Shown: positions 11,680 to 24,713, counted from the stretch's first letter. The stretch is 64,000 nt of DNA from Siphonodentalium dalli (GCA_032622095.1 CP136064.1:145223954-145287953), one strand, 5' to 3'. A program made the numbers and translations. The notes: a model not told the origin generated them from the letters alone.

Positions 11680-12450
11680 GCATTGAATTTGATTAAGGTG
11701 GTAGCTATTATAATATAATATTTTGCTTATGGTTATACTCTGGATTTGATTAAGGGGTAATTGATATAATGGAAATAATTTGCTTTTGAGTAGGCATTGG
11801 ATTTGATTAAGGTGGTAGCTATTATAATATAATATTTTGCTTATGGTTATATATTGGATTTGATTAAGGGGTAATTGATATAATGAAAATAATTTGCTTT
11901 TGAGTATGCATTGAATTTGATTAATGTGGTAGCTATTATAATATAATATTTTGCTTATGGTTATACACTGGATTTTATTAAGGGGTAATTGATATAATGG
12001 AAATAATTTGCTTTTGAGTAGGCATTGGATTTGATTAAGGTGGTAGCTATTATAATATAATATTTTGCTTATGGTTATACATTGGATTTGATTAAGGGGT
12101 AATTGATATAATGGAAATAATTTGCTTTTGAGTATGCATTGAATTTGATTAAGGTGGTAGCTATTATAATATAATATTTTGCTTATGGTTATACACTGGA
12201 TTTGATTAAGGGGTAATTGATATAATGGAAATAATTTGCTTTTGAGTATACATTGGATTTGATTAAGGGGTTATTGATATAATGGAAATAATTTGCTTTC
12301 GAGTATGCATTGGATTTGATTAAGGTGGTAGTTATTACAATACAATATTTTGCTTATGGTTATACATTGGATTTGATTAAGGGGTAATTGATATAATGAA
12401 ATTAATTTGCTTTTGAGTATGCATTGGATTTGATTAAGGTGGTAGTTATG
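11680..12450 (+). repeat. minisatellite in Gypsy-1 3' LTR
   Basis: Counterpart of 1361-2130 with the same alternation of ~60- and ~54-bp sub-units and only scattered base differences. Confidence 0.9.
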
Positions 12451-13411
12451 CTTTATTATTACTAAGGGGGTGGACTTTGATAAATGTATTTGTTATTATT
12501 GGGGTGGGTGGATGAAAAGTTTTAGTTTTTTTGTTATGCCGTGATCATATTTTGACGCCCAGAGGTGAATCAGTTATGTCCCGTTATATAAATAAACTTA
12601 ATGAGTTGCTCCCACGATTTTCATGGGGTCGGCTGAGTTTGGATTTCCGGGAGACTGCCGAGCTGGGATTTCTTAGGGATCCTTACTCAGTTAGCCCTTT
12701 ATACCACTGGATACACTTAATAATTTAATATTTATTGAATGATTTCATTTATTAATATTTAGACTCCACTCACTATATTGTCACGGCATATCAAAATAGA
12801 AATAATCATCAAATATATATAGAAAATAAATCGCATCAATTTTTAGTTTTGTTTGTGTTATCTCCCTTTTTCATCAGCCTGGGTATATCCTTGTTAGGTT
12901 CCATCAGTGGTAGTCGTCTCTATCTTGCCATGTGAGCAAGACCCTTTGCTTTAGCTGCTCGTTTCTCTGTTATTAATAGATTGAACCTACATTTCTAAAT
13001 CCGCTAATTATATTTCTAAAATAATCTTAACTTATTCCGAGTGGGGTCATAGTGCAAGTTTCGACTTGGACTTGTGACACTACTGGGGAATAGGTCACAA
13101 TTTGACTGCATTTTTTTTTGTCTTATCTTAAGTTAAGGTATAAGTTGATCTATATTAAATGACACGTAGTTCCCTTTTTTATTTTTCATTCTTGCACAAC
13201 AAGTATAATTAGTCTTGACTACATTTAGTTCACCACACATAACAAGTTTTGGGCTTATAACTGACTCCAAGTTATTCACAATTATGGAGTTCCATCGCTT
13301 AGCGCGTCAATGGTAACAATGAACCCCATTCCATTCTTGATTAACGGTCCTCCCATTAAAAGAGAAATAAAACTGTAGTTTCTATATAACCCTAGAGTAC
13401 AATTCGCTACA

Positions 13412-14595
13412 CATGTATGATCTAGTATATTTTCTATGAGCTTTCCGAAAAGAACATTTTGCATCTTTATAGTTACGGTAATTGACATTATGGCAGTCAC
13501 GTGGTCGTCCTGCTGATATCCAAATTAATCTAAAGTAGTTCATAGAACTGTGAAGACTCTTCAAATGATTGTTCCAATACGGTTTTAGAAATTGTTTGAA
13601 TTTACGTTGAGGAATATGGTTATCTGATGATGTAGTTATACATTCAATTAAAGTGTCATAATAGTTGTCAAGATCTCGACGACTATTGACATTCTTATCT
13701 GGAAGCCTCAGTGCTATATCGGACTGGTATTGAAGCTGATATGCTGCATTAGAGGAAAATAGTTGCCAATTACATCTTTGTTTACGGACAGACACAGGTA
13801 TTTCCGTGTTAACATTGTACTTTATTGACGCTAATACCGGTCGATGATTTGAGAAATCTAGAGCATCATCATCAATTACATTGGCATATATAATATCGTT
13901 CTGTTTGTGTTTTGGTATTAGAATGTGATCAATGACAGAACCAGGACAGTCCATTTTTGGCACATAGGTGTTGAGCCTCATGTTGGAATTTACAAACTCA
14001 TTGGCTGATAAAAATGATGCGTATTCGACGAAAGACTTGAATTCTTTTCCACGATCATCATGTTTGTAAGTTGTAGCGTTAAAATCGCCCAAGAATACCA
14101 CTTCACCAAGCACAATATAGGCATCATAAAGACTTTTCAAAATAGCTATGTAATCTCGATAAAATTGGATAGTATAATTTGAGGATGGAAGATACACTTG
14201 AAACACATACATGTATGATGTATTTGAAAGTTGTATTTGAACACCAATTATACGGTCGTCGTCTATATCAATACTTGATATTTTACCTTCATATTTAACC
14301 TTGTTATAAAGTATTGCACAACCACTTTTGGGCCGACCACGTTGCTTGGCAAACGTTGAGAAGCATCACAAACGGCGTGATATGAATATTTATTATGAAT
14401 ACAATTTAGAAAATTGATATCTTTCTGATATAACCAGTGCTCACTTATGCCCACCAGATCAGCTTCTATCCGATTTAGTGTCCTACTCAAGTATAGGGCG
14501 CTTGACATTATGCCCGTGGCATTCCAGATAAGAAATGTTACCATATTAAACAATATCCACACGTACAGGGCCATTACCACTTTGTTGCCGAACAT
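13412..14595 (-). pseudogene. LINE-A ORF2 endonuclease part, minus copy
   Basis: This encodes the apurinic-endonuclease-like domain of a non-LTR retrotransposon. Visible motifs in order are WNATG, SEHWL, GDFNA, VIDHI and SNHRP, the usual metal-binding and catalytic blocks. One base is missing near 14345 relative to the plus copy, splitting the frame after the second block. The reading is cut at 13412 by Gypsy-1, before the reverse transcriptase. It would have nicked target DNA to prime reverse transcription. Confidence 0.85.
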
Positions 14596-14714
14596 GAAAT
14601 AAACACATGCACGAGGAAGACAGTGATAAGCATACAAATACAGTTATGTGATGTCATTGTGGAGAAATGCAAGGAATACATGTATCATCTGAATTTTCAC
14701 AAAAATGCTGAGAA

Positions 14715-16524
14715 TTACGTATAGGAATGGTGTCCCTTGCCAAAGCTGAGTGTTGGTGGTGGGTTGGTATCGCACATGTATTCACCGTGACGTTCCGAAT
14801 ATGGTTGCCATTCGTGACAAACAACGTCAGGGCCCCAGAATTCAGGGTCTAAAACTGTCTCCATGCTAGTGTCTTCAATGTTGATTCTGGCCGAGGCAGT
14901 CTGCGTACGACGATTATACATTACTTTTACAAGAGAAAAATGTACTTTGCATGCGATGAGGTAGTCACTAAGATCTCTAGCTGTGACATTTTCGTCCAAA
15001 TTACCCAAGAAAAGGCGAACAGATTTAATAGGATATGGGTTTTTATGAAGATAAAAGTCTGTGTTGTCATTGGTACCATTTCTGTTTTGACGATATTCAT
15101 CATGGTACGTACTTTGCGAATTGTTATTGTTGTAACTGTTATGAGAACGACCGCCAGTGCTATGAGGCACAGAGTTAATACTATAATTGTCAAAGCGCTC
15201 ATCGTGGTCAGGTGACCTCCCTGTGTTATGTCGGCGGTCCTGGTTAGAGTGTGATTGTCGTCGAATGGGGGAACGCTTTGCCGGTGACTCTTTTGGTGTG
15301 ACTATTTTGGCTGGTACTTTCTTCATTGAATCAAATTCGGAAACAATTGTATCTGACAAGTTAGTTAAAGCTTTCTGCAAGAAATCCATATAAGAGTCGT
15401 TTACACCACGGCTAACTTTGTCCACATGTTCGGCTTCTTTAAAACGCCTGGTGATGTCAGCAAAAGAATTCTTCAATGCACTAACATGCATGTCGCCAAG
15501 ACGGAGCTCCTTGTAAACATCAGCAATTTTTTCGACACATGTGCGCATTTCAAGACGAAGCACGTTGAGTTCCTCTCTGGTAGAAGCCGTGCCATTAGCA
15601 CGTAAATCTTGTAAACGAATCAGTGTAGCTTCGGATACCGCCACTCGCCGACTTAGATCTGCAGTTACTCCCTCTAAATGATGTAATCTGTTTTTACAGT
15701 TTTTGGAATCCTCCGTGATCACGTCAATTTTGCATTCAATTTCATTCAAGCGAGCAAAAAATGACTTGACATCACCTTGTAATGCTGGCACAGTTTCATG
15801 ATTAAAGTTGTAAAGTTCATCAAATTTATTTTGGAGTATCACGACATCCTTACGTAAGCTGATTAATGATGACGTAACTGACGGTAGATTCAATCCGTTG
15901 TTGTCCGTGTCGGGCACACTGGCTTTTGGTGGAGTGTTGACGCTCGTGGATAAGCATCGCGAACCTTTGCTGATGATCTCACTCAAAATTTCAATATCAC
16001 CGTCGACCAAAAAAACTAATAGCTGATAAATGCCAGTGGCTAATTTGACAGTCACATTGTTTCCTATACGGTTTTTCATACATGCGGTTTTGTCCAGAGA
16101 ATAATCTCGCGAGTTCTTGACCTCATAGAATATGTTTGACCGCATAGCTTTGAACAGTGTATCATCTCCAGCAGCCGAGTCTTCTATTATGTGAATAAAG
16201 TTTTCCGTAGGCGTCGAGTGTAAGAATTTCATTGCATCAAATATACAGAGAGAAATTTGATCACTTGTCAACAGCTGTAGACCTGATGCTGAATCTTTCA
16301 GATTTGACATACTTTCAACAAGAGAATGTGATGGTACACAAAAATGTGATTTTGTTGGTTGACAAGGTGGTGTTCCTTTAACACTATCTGTGATAGTCGA
16401 AACGTTTGGGGGACAATGGTTTGTCGATGTAATCAAGAGAGTCAATTTGCTCAGCAGAGTGAACATCTGCATATGTCTGCAGCGACGAATCGTCAGTTGA
16501 GTTTATTGAAGTTGACTCCATCAT
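14715..16524 (-). pseudogene. LINE-A ORF1 (coiled coil plus RRM-like), minus copy
   Basis: About 600 codons if read from the ATG at 16524 (MMES...), the same start as the plus copy. An N-terminal region of unknown fold is followed by a long heptad-rich stretch (about 15850-15470), a basic Ser/Arg-rich linker, and an RRM-like domain (about 15040-14860) with the RNP2-like VRLFLGNLD. Together these suggest an RNA-binding, self-associating chaperone as in other LINE ORF1 proteins. One extra C near 16404 (five C's against four in the plus copy) shifts the first ~40 codons out of frame; downstream 585 codons remain open. The shared frame of both copies supports real coding. Confidence 0.8.
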
Positions 16525-16660
16525 ATTCGTCGAAATGTCATAGTAAACAAGACAGGAACAGTTGTAGGTCAAGAATGCGATCACAAATACACATAAGCTG
16601 ATTGGTCTATGATCACAGTCAACGCCCACGGTGACAATTGCTTCAATGATTGAAGAATGA

Positions 16661-17065
16661 ATGCAGTCCAGTTGGTGATTGGGCAGGCGATTGTATTGTG
16701 AGATGACAACATCGTGCGACACATCAAGCAAGTCGAATTTTTGGGATGAATTGAGTCAATTGGGCGCACTTGGAATGGTGAGAAATAACAGCGACAGTTT
16801 GATAAGTCATCCCATATTGGGCGGATTTGGAAATCCGTTTAGCAAAATTTGTTTTAGATGCATCGTCTCAAAGTCAAATTCAGCAACTTACGGTTGTTTG
16901 AAGTAACTAAGTGTCCAAAACAAAGGCGAAAACTATTTCCTATATGAGAGTGTCAGAATTTTTTCCGAAACATTGCAAATCCTGAGAAATCAGCAAATAT
17001 TTATCCTCCGAACCGACTGCACCCTGCCGTCCATCCGCCATTTTCTGACCCCAATTATTATCCAT
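16661..17065. other. unassigned spacer between LINE-A(-) and LINE-B(-)
   Basis: About 400 bp next to the 5' end of the minus LINE-A. It could be a longer LINE-A 5' UTR missing from the plus copy, or unrelated DNA. I see no credible ORF or second copy. Confidence 0.4.
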
Positions 17066-17609
17066 GGACCTCTCCCATGCAGTATCGAAGTTGGTAGTGT
17101 TTGCATGTAGGCGATGCATTTGAACATCATCAAGTTTATCTGCAATAACTTTGTCCTCTGGCGCATACTTGTCAGTACCATAATTGATAGGCTGTACTGT
17201 GTTTTTACCCATTGGATCGCCCATTTTCCTTATCGTGTTCCAGAATAGTTGTTGCGAGCACTTATTTAGTTCTTTGCATTTCTTGTTCCAGTAATCAGCC
17301 TTACTATCCACAATCATTTCTTCTAACTTCTCAAGAGCTGTTTTATAATTCTGTTCATTATTCTGATCTGATCATTGCTGCCATCGCCTTCGTAAGATTT
17401 TGCATCTGTTATATAGCTCTCTCATTTCCTCCTTCCAGTAATGCTTCGAATGATGAGTGATTGTTTTCGAGGTATAACCTCATCTGCTGTACCCAATACA
17501 ATTTCACAAAAATCTTCATATGTTTTATCTATATTGGCTCCATCAATTGAATCCACCCATTCTTTTAGTTTTGGCTGTATCGTTGTCTCCCATGCAATCC
17601 AGTCTCAAT
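17066..17609 (-). pseudogene. LINE-B ORF2 fragment, minus strand
   Basis: The minus strand encodes the region between endonuclease and reverse transcriptase of a second LINE family, with one or two frame breaks near 17375-17440. The part from 17066 to about 17335 is repeated on the plus strand at 24714-25000 and runs there into a reverse-transcriptase-like start. The two copies diverge abruptly at 17066, which marks a junction. The fragment cannot be placed in a named clade from what is visible. Confidence 0.65.
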
Positions 17610-17744
17610 CATTCTTCAATCATTGAAGCAATTGTCACCGTGGGCGTTGACTGTGATCATAGACCAATCAGCTTATGTGTATTTGTGATCGCATTCTTGA
17701 CCTACAACTGTTCCTGTCTTGTTTACTATGACATTTCGACGAAT

Positions 17745-19543
17745 ATGATGGAGTCAACTTCAATAAACTCAACTGACGATTCGTCGCTGCAGACATATGC
17801 AGATGTTCACTCTGCTGAGCAAATTGACTCTCTTGATTACATCGACAAACCATTGTCCCCAAACGTTTCGACTATCACAGATAGTGTTAAAGGAACACCA
17901 CCTTGTCAACCAACAAAATCACATTTTTGTTTACCATCACATTCTCTTGTTGAAAGTATGTCAAATCTGAAAGATTCAGCATCAGGTCTACAGCTGTTGA
18001 CAAGTGATCAAATTTCTCTCTGTATATTTGATGCAATGAAATTCTTACACTCGACGCCTAAGGAAAACTTTATTCACATAATAGAAGACTCGGCTGCTGG
18101 AGATGATACACTGTTCAAAGCTATGCGGTCAAACATATTCTATGAGGTCAAGAACTCGCGAGATTATTCTCTGGACAAAACCGCATGTATGAAAAAACCG
18201 TATAGGAAACAATGTGACTGTCAAATTAGCCACTGGCATTTATCAGCTATTAGTTTTTTTGGTCGACGGTGATATTGAAATTTTGAGTGAGATCATCAGC
18301 AAAGGTTCGCGATGCTTATCCACGAGCGTCAACACTCCATCAAAAGCCAGTGTGCCCGACACGGACAACAACGGATTGAATCTACCGTCAGTTACGTCAT
18401 CATTAATCGGCTTACGTAAGGATGTCGTGATACTCCAAAATAAATTTGATGAACTTTACAACTTTAATCATGAAACTGTGCCAGCATTACAAGGTGATAT
18501 CAAGTCATTTTTTGCTCGCTTGAATGAAATTGAATGCAAAATTGACGTGATCACGGAGGATTCCAAAAACTGTAAAAACAGATTACATCATTTAGAGGGA
18601 GTAACTGCAGATCTAAGTCGGCGAGTGGCGGTATCCGAAGCTACACTGATTCGTTTACAAGATTTACGTGCTAATGGCACGGCTTCTACCAGAGAGGAAC
18701 TCAACGTGCTTCGTCTTGAAATGCGCACATGTGTCGAAAAAATTGCTGATGTTTACAAGGAGCTCCGTCTTGGCGACATGCATGTTAGTGCATTGAAGAA
18801 TTCTTTTGCTGACATCACCAGGCGTTTTAAAGAAGCCGAACATGTGGACAAAGTTAGCCGTGGTGTAAACGACTCTTATATGGATTTCTTGCAGAAAGCT
18901 TTAACTAACTTGTCAGATACAATTGTTTCCGAATTTGATTCAATGAAGAAAGTACCAGCCAAAATAGTCACACCAAAAGAGTCACCGGCAAAGCGTTCCC
19001 CCATTCGACGACAATCACACTCTAACCAGGACCGCCGACATAACACAGGGAGGTCACCTGACCACGATGAGCGCTTTGACAATTATAGTATTAACTCTGT
19101 GCCTCATAGCACTGGCGGTCGTTCTCATAACAGTTACAACAATAACAATTCGCAAAGGTACCATGATGAATATCGTCAAAACAGAAATGGTACCAATGAC
19201 AACACAGACTTTTATCTTCATAAAAACCCATATCCTATTAAATCTGTTCGCCTTTTCTTGGGTAATTTGGACGAAAATGTCACAGCTAGAGATCTTAGTG
19301 ACTACCTCATCGCATGCAAAGTACATTTTTCTCTTGTAAAAGTAATGTATAATCGTCGTACGCAGACTGCCTCGGCCAGAATCAACATTGAAGACACTAG
19401 CATGGAGACAGTTTTAGACCCTGAATTCTGGGGCCCTGACACACGAATGGCAACCATATTCGGAACGTCACGGTGAATACATGTGCGATACCAACCCACC
19501 ACCAACACTCAGCTTTGACAAGGGACACCATTCCTATACGTAA
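17745..19543 (+). pseudogene. LINE-A ORF1, plus copy
   Basis: Same protein as 14715-16524 on the minus strand. The first ATG pair is at 17745/17748. Breaks seen by comparison are one extra A in an A-run near 18195, which shifts the frame, and an 8-bp loss near 19441, which removes the normal end; the equivalent stop would be at 19541-19543. Between these, about 18214-19440, the coiled coil, basic linker and RRM-like domain are open. A 3-bp loss near 19156 is frame-neutral. Confidence 0.8.
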
Positions 19544-19662
19544 TTCTCAGCATTTTTGTGAAAATTCAGATGTTACATGTATTCCTTGCATTTCTCCACA
19601 ATGACATCACATAACTGTATTTGTATGCTTATCACTGTCTTCCTCGTGCATGTGTTTATTTC

Positions 19663-22600
19663 ATGTTCGGCAAAAAAGTGGTAATGGCCCTGTACGTGTG
19701 GATATTGTTTAATATGGTAACATTTCTTATCTGGAATGCCACGGGCATAATGTCAAGCGCCCTATACTTGAGTAGGACACTAAATCGGATAGAAGCTGAT
19801 CTGGTGGGCATAAGTGAGCACTGGTTATATAAGAAAGATATCAATTTTCTAAATTGTATTCATAATAAATATTCATATCACGCCGTTTGTGATGCTTCTC
19901 AACGTTTGCCAATGCAACGTGGTCGGCCCAAAGGTGGTTGTGCAATACTTTATAACAAGGTTAAATATGAAGGTAAAATATCAAGTATTGATATAGACGA
20001 CGACCGTATAATTGGTGTTCAAATACAACTTTCAAATACATCATACATGTATGTGTTTCAAGTGTATCTTCCATCCTCAAATTATACTATCCAATTTTAT
20101 CGAGATTACATAGCTATTTTGAAAAGTCTTTATGATGCCTATATTGTGCTTGGTGAAGTGGTATTCATGGGCGATTTTAACGCTACAACTTACAAACATG
20201 ATGATCGTGGAAAAGAATTCAAGTCTTTCGTCGAATACGCATCATTTTTATCAGCCAATGAGTTTGTAAATTCCAACATGAGGCTCAACACCTATGTGCC
20301 AAAAATGGACTGTCCTGGTTCTGTCATTGATCACATTCTAATACCAAAACACAAACAGAACGATATTATATATGCCAATGTAATTGATGATGATGCTCTA
20401 GATTTCTCAAATCATCGACCGGTATTAGCGTCAATAAAGTACAATGTTAACACGGAAATACCTGTGTCTGTCCGTAAACAAAGATGTAATTGGAAACTAT
20501 TTTCCTCTAATGCAGCATATCAGCTTCAATACCAGTCCGATATAGCACTGAGGCTTCCAGATAAGAATGTCAATAGTCGTCGAGATCTTGACAACTATTA
20601 TGACACTTTAATTGAATGTATAACTACATCATCAGATAACCATATTCCTCAACGTAAATTCAAACAATTTCTAAAACCGTATTGGAACAATCATTTGAAG
20701 AGTCTTCACAGTTCTATGAACTACTTTAGATTAATTTGGATATCAGCAGGACGACCACGTGACTGCCATAATGTCAATTACCGTAACTATAAAGATGCAA
20801 AATGTTCTTTTCGGAAAGCTCATAGAAAATATACTAGATCATACATGGATACATTCAATGCTGAAGTCGATAATTCGGTAGAGGTAGATCAACAAACGTT
20901 TTTTCGTCTCTTTAACTCAAATCGTAAAAGTCGCAACTCTTTGTCTAGCTCTATTTTAAATATAACGGTAACATACTGAGGAATCCATCCGAAATTGTCG
21001 GTGCATGGACCTCATATTATGAGTCTATTTTTTCATTTCCAATTGAGAGCTCAGAATTCAACGATTTACACTTTATTGAAACAAATTCCTTCATCACACG
21101 AGAGTTATCAAAGTCGGACGTCAGCCCAATAGACAATATAGTCATGTACACCGTCACCAGGGATGTGGCTAGAGGGTCTCCGCTGGGGAGATGTCCACCT
21201 TGGGAATTTCTAACTGCACCCCCCCCCTTGAGTCGGAATCACACCAACACAACTTTTGCATAATTCCATTTGCACCCCCCCCCCCTTGAGTCAGAATTGC
21301 ACAAACACAACTTTTTGCATAATTCCATTTGCACCCCCCCTTGTACCTCATGCTCAGGCCTAATTTCCTATATATTCATAAGCCATGCTTCTATTTTCCC
21401 AGTATGAGAACATTAAGATATTTTAACCTGAAAATTTCCCCCAAAAAACAACTAGTGATCTAATTCCAGACAAATGCACACAGCTACCGACAACAGACCA
21501 GGAAACACCGGGCCGACCATGGTTGTTCGGCCCGGTGTGAGAAAATTTTGAAAACTATACAAGAAAATCGCAAATCCTAGCATCTAGACTGGCCTCAACT
21601 GAAGCTTTCCTAGTGTTGGAAATTTCAAACCTCATGCTCCCCCTCAGGTTGGAAAATTCTTCAACTGATGACCATTTATGTCTACAAGTTTGACCAAATG
21701 TAGTAAAATATTTTTTTGCTAAACTAATTAGCAGTTTTGTATTGGCCATGTGGATGGGGCAATGACACACCGGGCCGACCATGATTTTGAAATCTGAACA
21801 AGAAAATCGCAAAATCCTAACAACTAGACTAGCCTCAAGCCTTCCTACTGTTGGAAATTTCAAACCCTACACTTAGGTTGGAAAATTTCCAACTGATGAC
21901 AATTCCAATGACAATGTTGACCAATTGTATGACAATATTGTTTTCTTAAATTAACTAGAAGTTTTTGACTGGCCACGGGGGAGGGACCAGGACACAAGCT
22001 TTCCAAGTGTTGGAAATTTCCAACCTGTCACCCCCCTAAGGTTGGAAAATTTCCAACTGATGACCATTTCTGTCAAAATTTTTGACCAAAAATAGGAACA
22101 TAAGCAAATATTGGTCCAAAAACAATAAATTCCCCCCAATAAATTGTTTTATAATCAAACTACAAGAACATTTTCAACCTATTGTTGGTGTGAAATTTCG
22201 TTGTGGCAGGTATGAAATTTCCAACTATTGAAAATATAGCTCTCTGCTGGGGGGGGGGGGGGTGAGACACCCCCACACCCCCCTCTAGCCACATCCCTGA
22301 CCGTCACATCTCAAGAGATTAACTCACTTTTTAGACTCCTATCTCTAAATAAAGCTGCTGGTTGGGATAATATCAGCAATGAACATATCATTTTTGGTGG
22401 CGACGTCCTGTCAGGATATATCGCCTATCTATTTAACCAGATATTCTTTCATGAGTACATTCCCATAAATGCTAAACGAGGAGTGATATTTTCCCTGCAT
22501 AAAGGTGGTCGGAAGCCGAAGGACGACTTTGATAGCTACAGAGCCATTACACTTTTGCCGACATTATACAAGCTCCTTGAAAGAGTTATCTTAACTCGAT

Positions 22601-24326
22601 TGCAAGTTAATGCCCCCAAAACTCTTGAAACTCATCCGTTACAAAACGGATTTCAAAAGGGGGTGAGTTGTTTGATGTCTTCCTACCTGGTTTCCGATTG
22701 CATTTCTTACACGACCGAAAAGAAAAGTAAACTGTATACATGTTTCCTGGACGTTTGGAAGGCCTTTGATACAGTTTGGATTAATGGCCTTCTTCTCAAA
22801 TTGCACAACGCGACATTCGAGGTAAAACACTAAGACTTTTCAACACCTTACTTACTGGAATCAAATGCATCACTTTATTCAAGAATTCGACTGCTAAATG
22901 GATAGATATTTGCCATGGAACCAGGCAGGGAGGCACAATATCACCTTTTCTCTATAATTTATTCATTGACGAATTATTAAACATACTAGATGAGTCCGGA
23001 TTTGGTCTACACGTGCACGACATTAACTGCTCTTTTGTAATACATGCTGATGATATGGCATTATTCTCCTTAACGAAGCTTGGTCTTCAATCGATGTGTA
23101 ATTTATGTGTACAATACAGTAATAAGTGGAGATATCGCTTTAACCCAATGAAAATACACGTTATCGTCTTTAATGAAACAGACAATGAAGCATCTAAAGC
23201 GAAAAGATGTTGGCACCTTGGAAAAAGCCAAATAATGGAAACAGATGAAGTAACACATTTGGGGATACCTCTCAATAAGTCCCGCTTGATGAGCTCTTTC
23301 GTAGAAACCATTGTTGATAAAATCAGATCAGTTTACTTTATGTTGTCCAATTGTGGCGTGTACTCAGGTGGTTTGACACCTATTAGCTCTAAGAAAATTT
23401 ATGAATCAATAGTTTTACCTAAAGGGTTGTACGGTTCAGAAATACTCGCCGGTCTAAATTCAACAGACTATAATCGCCTTGAAAAAATTCATAGGATGTG
23501 TTTGAAGCACATCCAAGGTTTTCATACAAGAACCAGAACTGATATGGCATTGGGTTTCATAGGAATGCCACCACTGCGTGTTTACATTGAACGTAGAGTG
23601 TTATCACTATTATGTGCATTATGTCATGTTTCTCCTTACAAGAGAGTGAAAGAAGTATTCATATGTCGTCTAATAAATGCATTGTCTGATCTTACTTGTT
23701 CACAATCATCTTGCAATAATGCTTTAAATGTTTCAAATCAGCGTAATTTGACAGAACATATTGTGTCTTTTATAGACACGTCCACCTTTATGAATAAATC
23801 AATGTGGAAAGAACTTATTAAAGTTTCAGAAGTATCCAATCAACGTGACTGGGATAATAGAGTATCATCCGACACCGAATTTTCACGTTTTTTTGCGATC
23901 CACCCAGCACCTGTTCTTTCTAATCTATGGCGCATTTGTCATAAGCATCCTCGCGATAAACATAAATATGTGCTTGTTGCGCAACTTATATGTTCATCAA
24001 ATAACAGACTTACTCAATGCAACAAATGTGAAGCGACCATATCGGATCTAGCGGAGCATCTCGTGGAATCATGCAGATTTCTCACATCTATACGAAACAA
24101 TATATGGTATGATATCATAAATATATTCGGAATTTCATTTTATCACGTACTAGATAACATGAGCCCGGAGCAAATTATTCATGTGTTTTTGGGTCATATG
24201 CCCCTCACATTAGAACCATTCGTCGAAGACAAGCTTGAATATGTGGATTTTTTTATTAACGCTACTTACTCACTGTGGTGTCGATGGTCGGATAATGTAT
24301 GTCAGGATTTATATGTCGCACGGTAA
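19663..24326 (+). pseudogene. LINE-A ORF2 (endonuclease-reverse transcriptase), plus copy
   Basis: The frame runs from an ATG near 19663 through the endonuclease (WNATG, SEHWL, GDFNA, VIDHI, SNHRP) to a frameshift near 20965. It resumes in another frame, is split by the 21158-22299 element, and continues after it with reverse-transcriptase blocks: AAGWDNIS, a DVWKAFDTV block, TRQGGTISP, and HADD (about 23040) as the catalytic variant of YADD. A further frame change lies near 22830. The C-terminus has a C-X2-C-X9-H-X4-C knuckle (about 24020-24075). This is an APE-type LINE; CR1/Jockey/I-group lineages are possible, but I do not assign a clade. From 23013 to 24326 it is open. Confidence 0.85.
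21158..22299. mobile_element. non-autonomous hAT-type element (1142 bp)
   Basis: Perfect 19-bp terminal inverted repeats start CAGGGATGTGGC and end GCCACATCCCTG. The 8-bp ACCGTCAC flanks both sides (21150-21157 and 22300-22307). CAGG ends with an 8-bp duplication are the hallmark of hAT elements. It splits the LINE-A reading frame, and the flanks encode one continuous block. Inside are no transposase ORF, C-runs, a G-run near 22250, ~58-bp tandem units (about 21220-21335), a perfect 12-bp stem (ACACCGGGCCGA with its complement, 21505-21538), and recurring TTGGAAATTTC blocks. It must rely on a transposase made elsewhere. Confidence 0.92.
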
Positions 24327-24713
24327 CATTTGCCACATTCTCCGCTGTTACGACTGAAGGTCTATCCGCCATATATATAAATCAACAGTTTTGTGGTATC
24401 TGGTTTGTTAGTCCAGCCCGAGTACACCGGAACACTGAATGATTTGGGGCAGCTGTAGACCGCAATGGGGGCACACATATATGCATCCCTGCGGCTTGCA
24501 CAACTCTTTATACAACAAGTGTTCCGGTGTGTCTCCGGGAGGTTTTGCATGCCAGGTTCACAGTTTATAGAAACACAGAATCGTGAATATAAACTATTTT
24601 TTTCTCTTCATTTCATTACATGTTAGTCTGTAAATATGTATTGCTTATTCCATGTATGTTTTTTGTTTGTTCAGTTATACTCTCCTGAATTGGAGGAAAT
24701 AAAGATATATATA
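24327..24713 (+). terminator. LINE-A 3' UTR and tail
   Basis: After the ORF2 stop about 390 bp lack coding potential. They end in GAGGAAATAAAG and a (TA)n tail at 24696-24713. LINE-B sequence starts directly after it. Confidence 0.6.

Larger units (their letters stand above)
8775..13411 (+). mobile_element. Gypsy-1 3' LTR (4637 bp)
   Basis: It starts TGTAAC just after the polypurine tract and ends GCTACA at 13411. From 9756 on it matches the 5' LTR. The first ~980 bp have no partner in the window, so the left edge rests on the tract and the TGTA/TACA ends. After 13411 comes CATGT, then LINE-A. In the second LINE-A copy the matching site reads (other strand) TATCCATGTATGATC, so CATGT is a likely 5-bp target duplication whose partner is off-window. 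This LTR carries a truncated LINE (10582-11043) and one extra ~130-bp unit. Even without these it is about 4 kb, far longer than usual for Ty3/gypsy. Confidence 0.8.
13412..16660 (-). mobile_element. LINE-A, minus-strand copy (3' part lost to Gypsy-1)
   Basis: This segment is the near-identical reverse complement of about 17610-20865. It holds ORF1 and the start of ORF2. It stops at 13412 because Gypsy-1 inserted there; the rest should lie left of the window. Each copy has private frame-breaking indels, so neither can make both proteins. Confidence 0.9.
17610..24713 (+). mobile_element. LINE-A, plus-strand copy, full length
   Basis: It starts at TCATTCTTCAATCATTG, where homology with the minus copy begins, and ends with AATAAAG and a TA-rich tail (24696-24713). 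It holds ORF1, ORF2 (endonuclease, reverse transcriptase, zinc knuckle) and a 3' UTR. Without the hAT insert it is about 5.96 kb. It lies head-to-head with the minus copy, about 950 bp apart. No clean target duplication is visible. Confidence 0.88.

Noticed and set aside
14927-15215. 91-codon ORFs on both strands in LINE-A ORF1
   Set aside because: Shadow frames of the ORF1 coding sequence.
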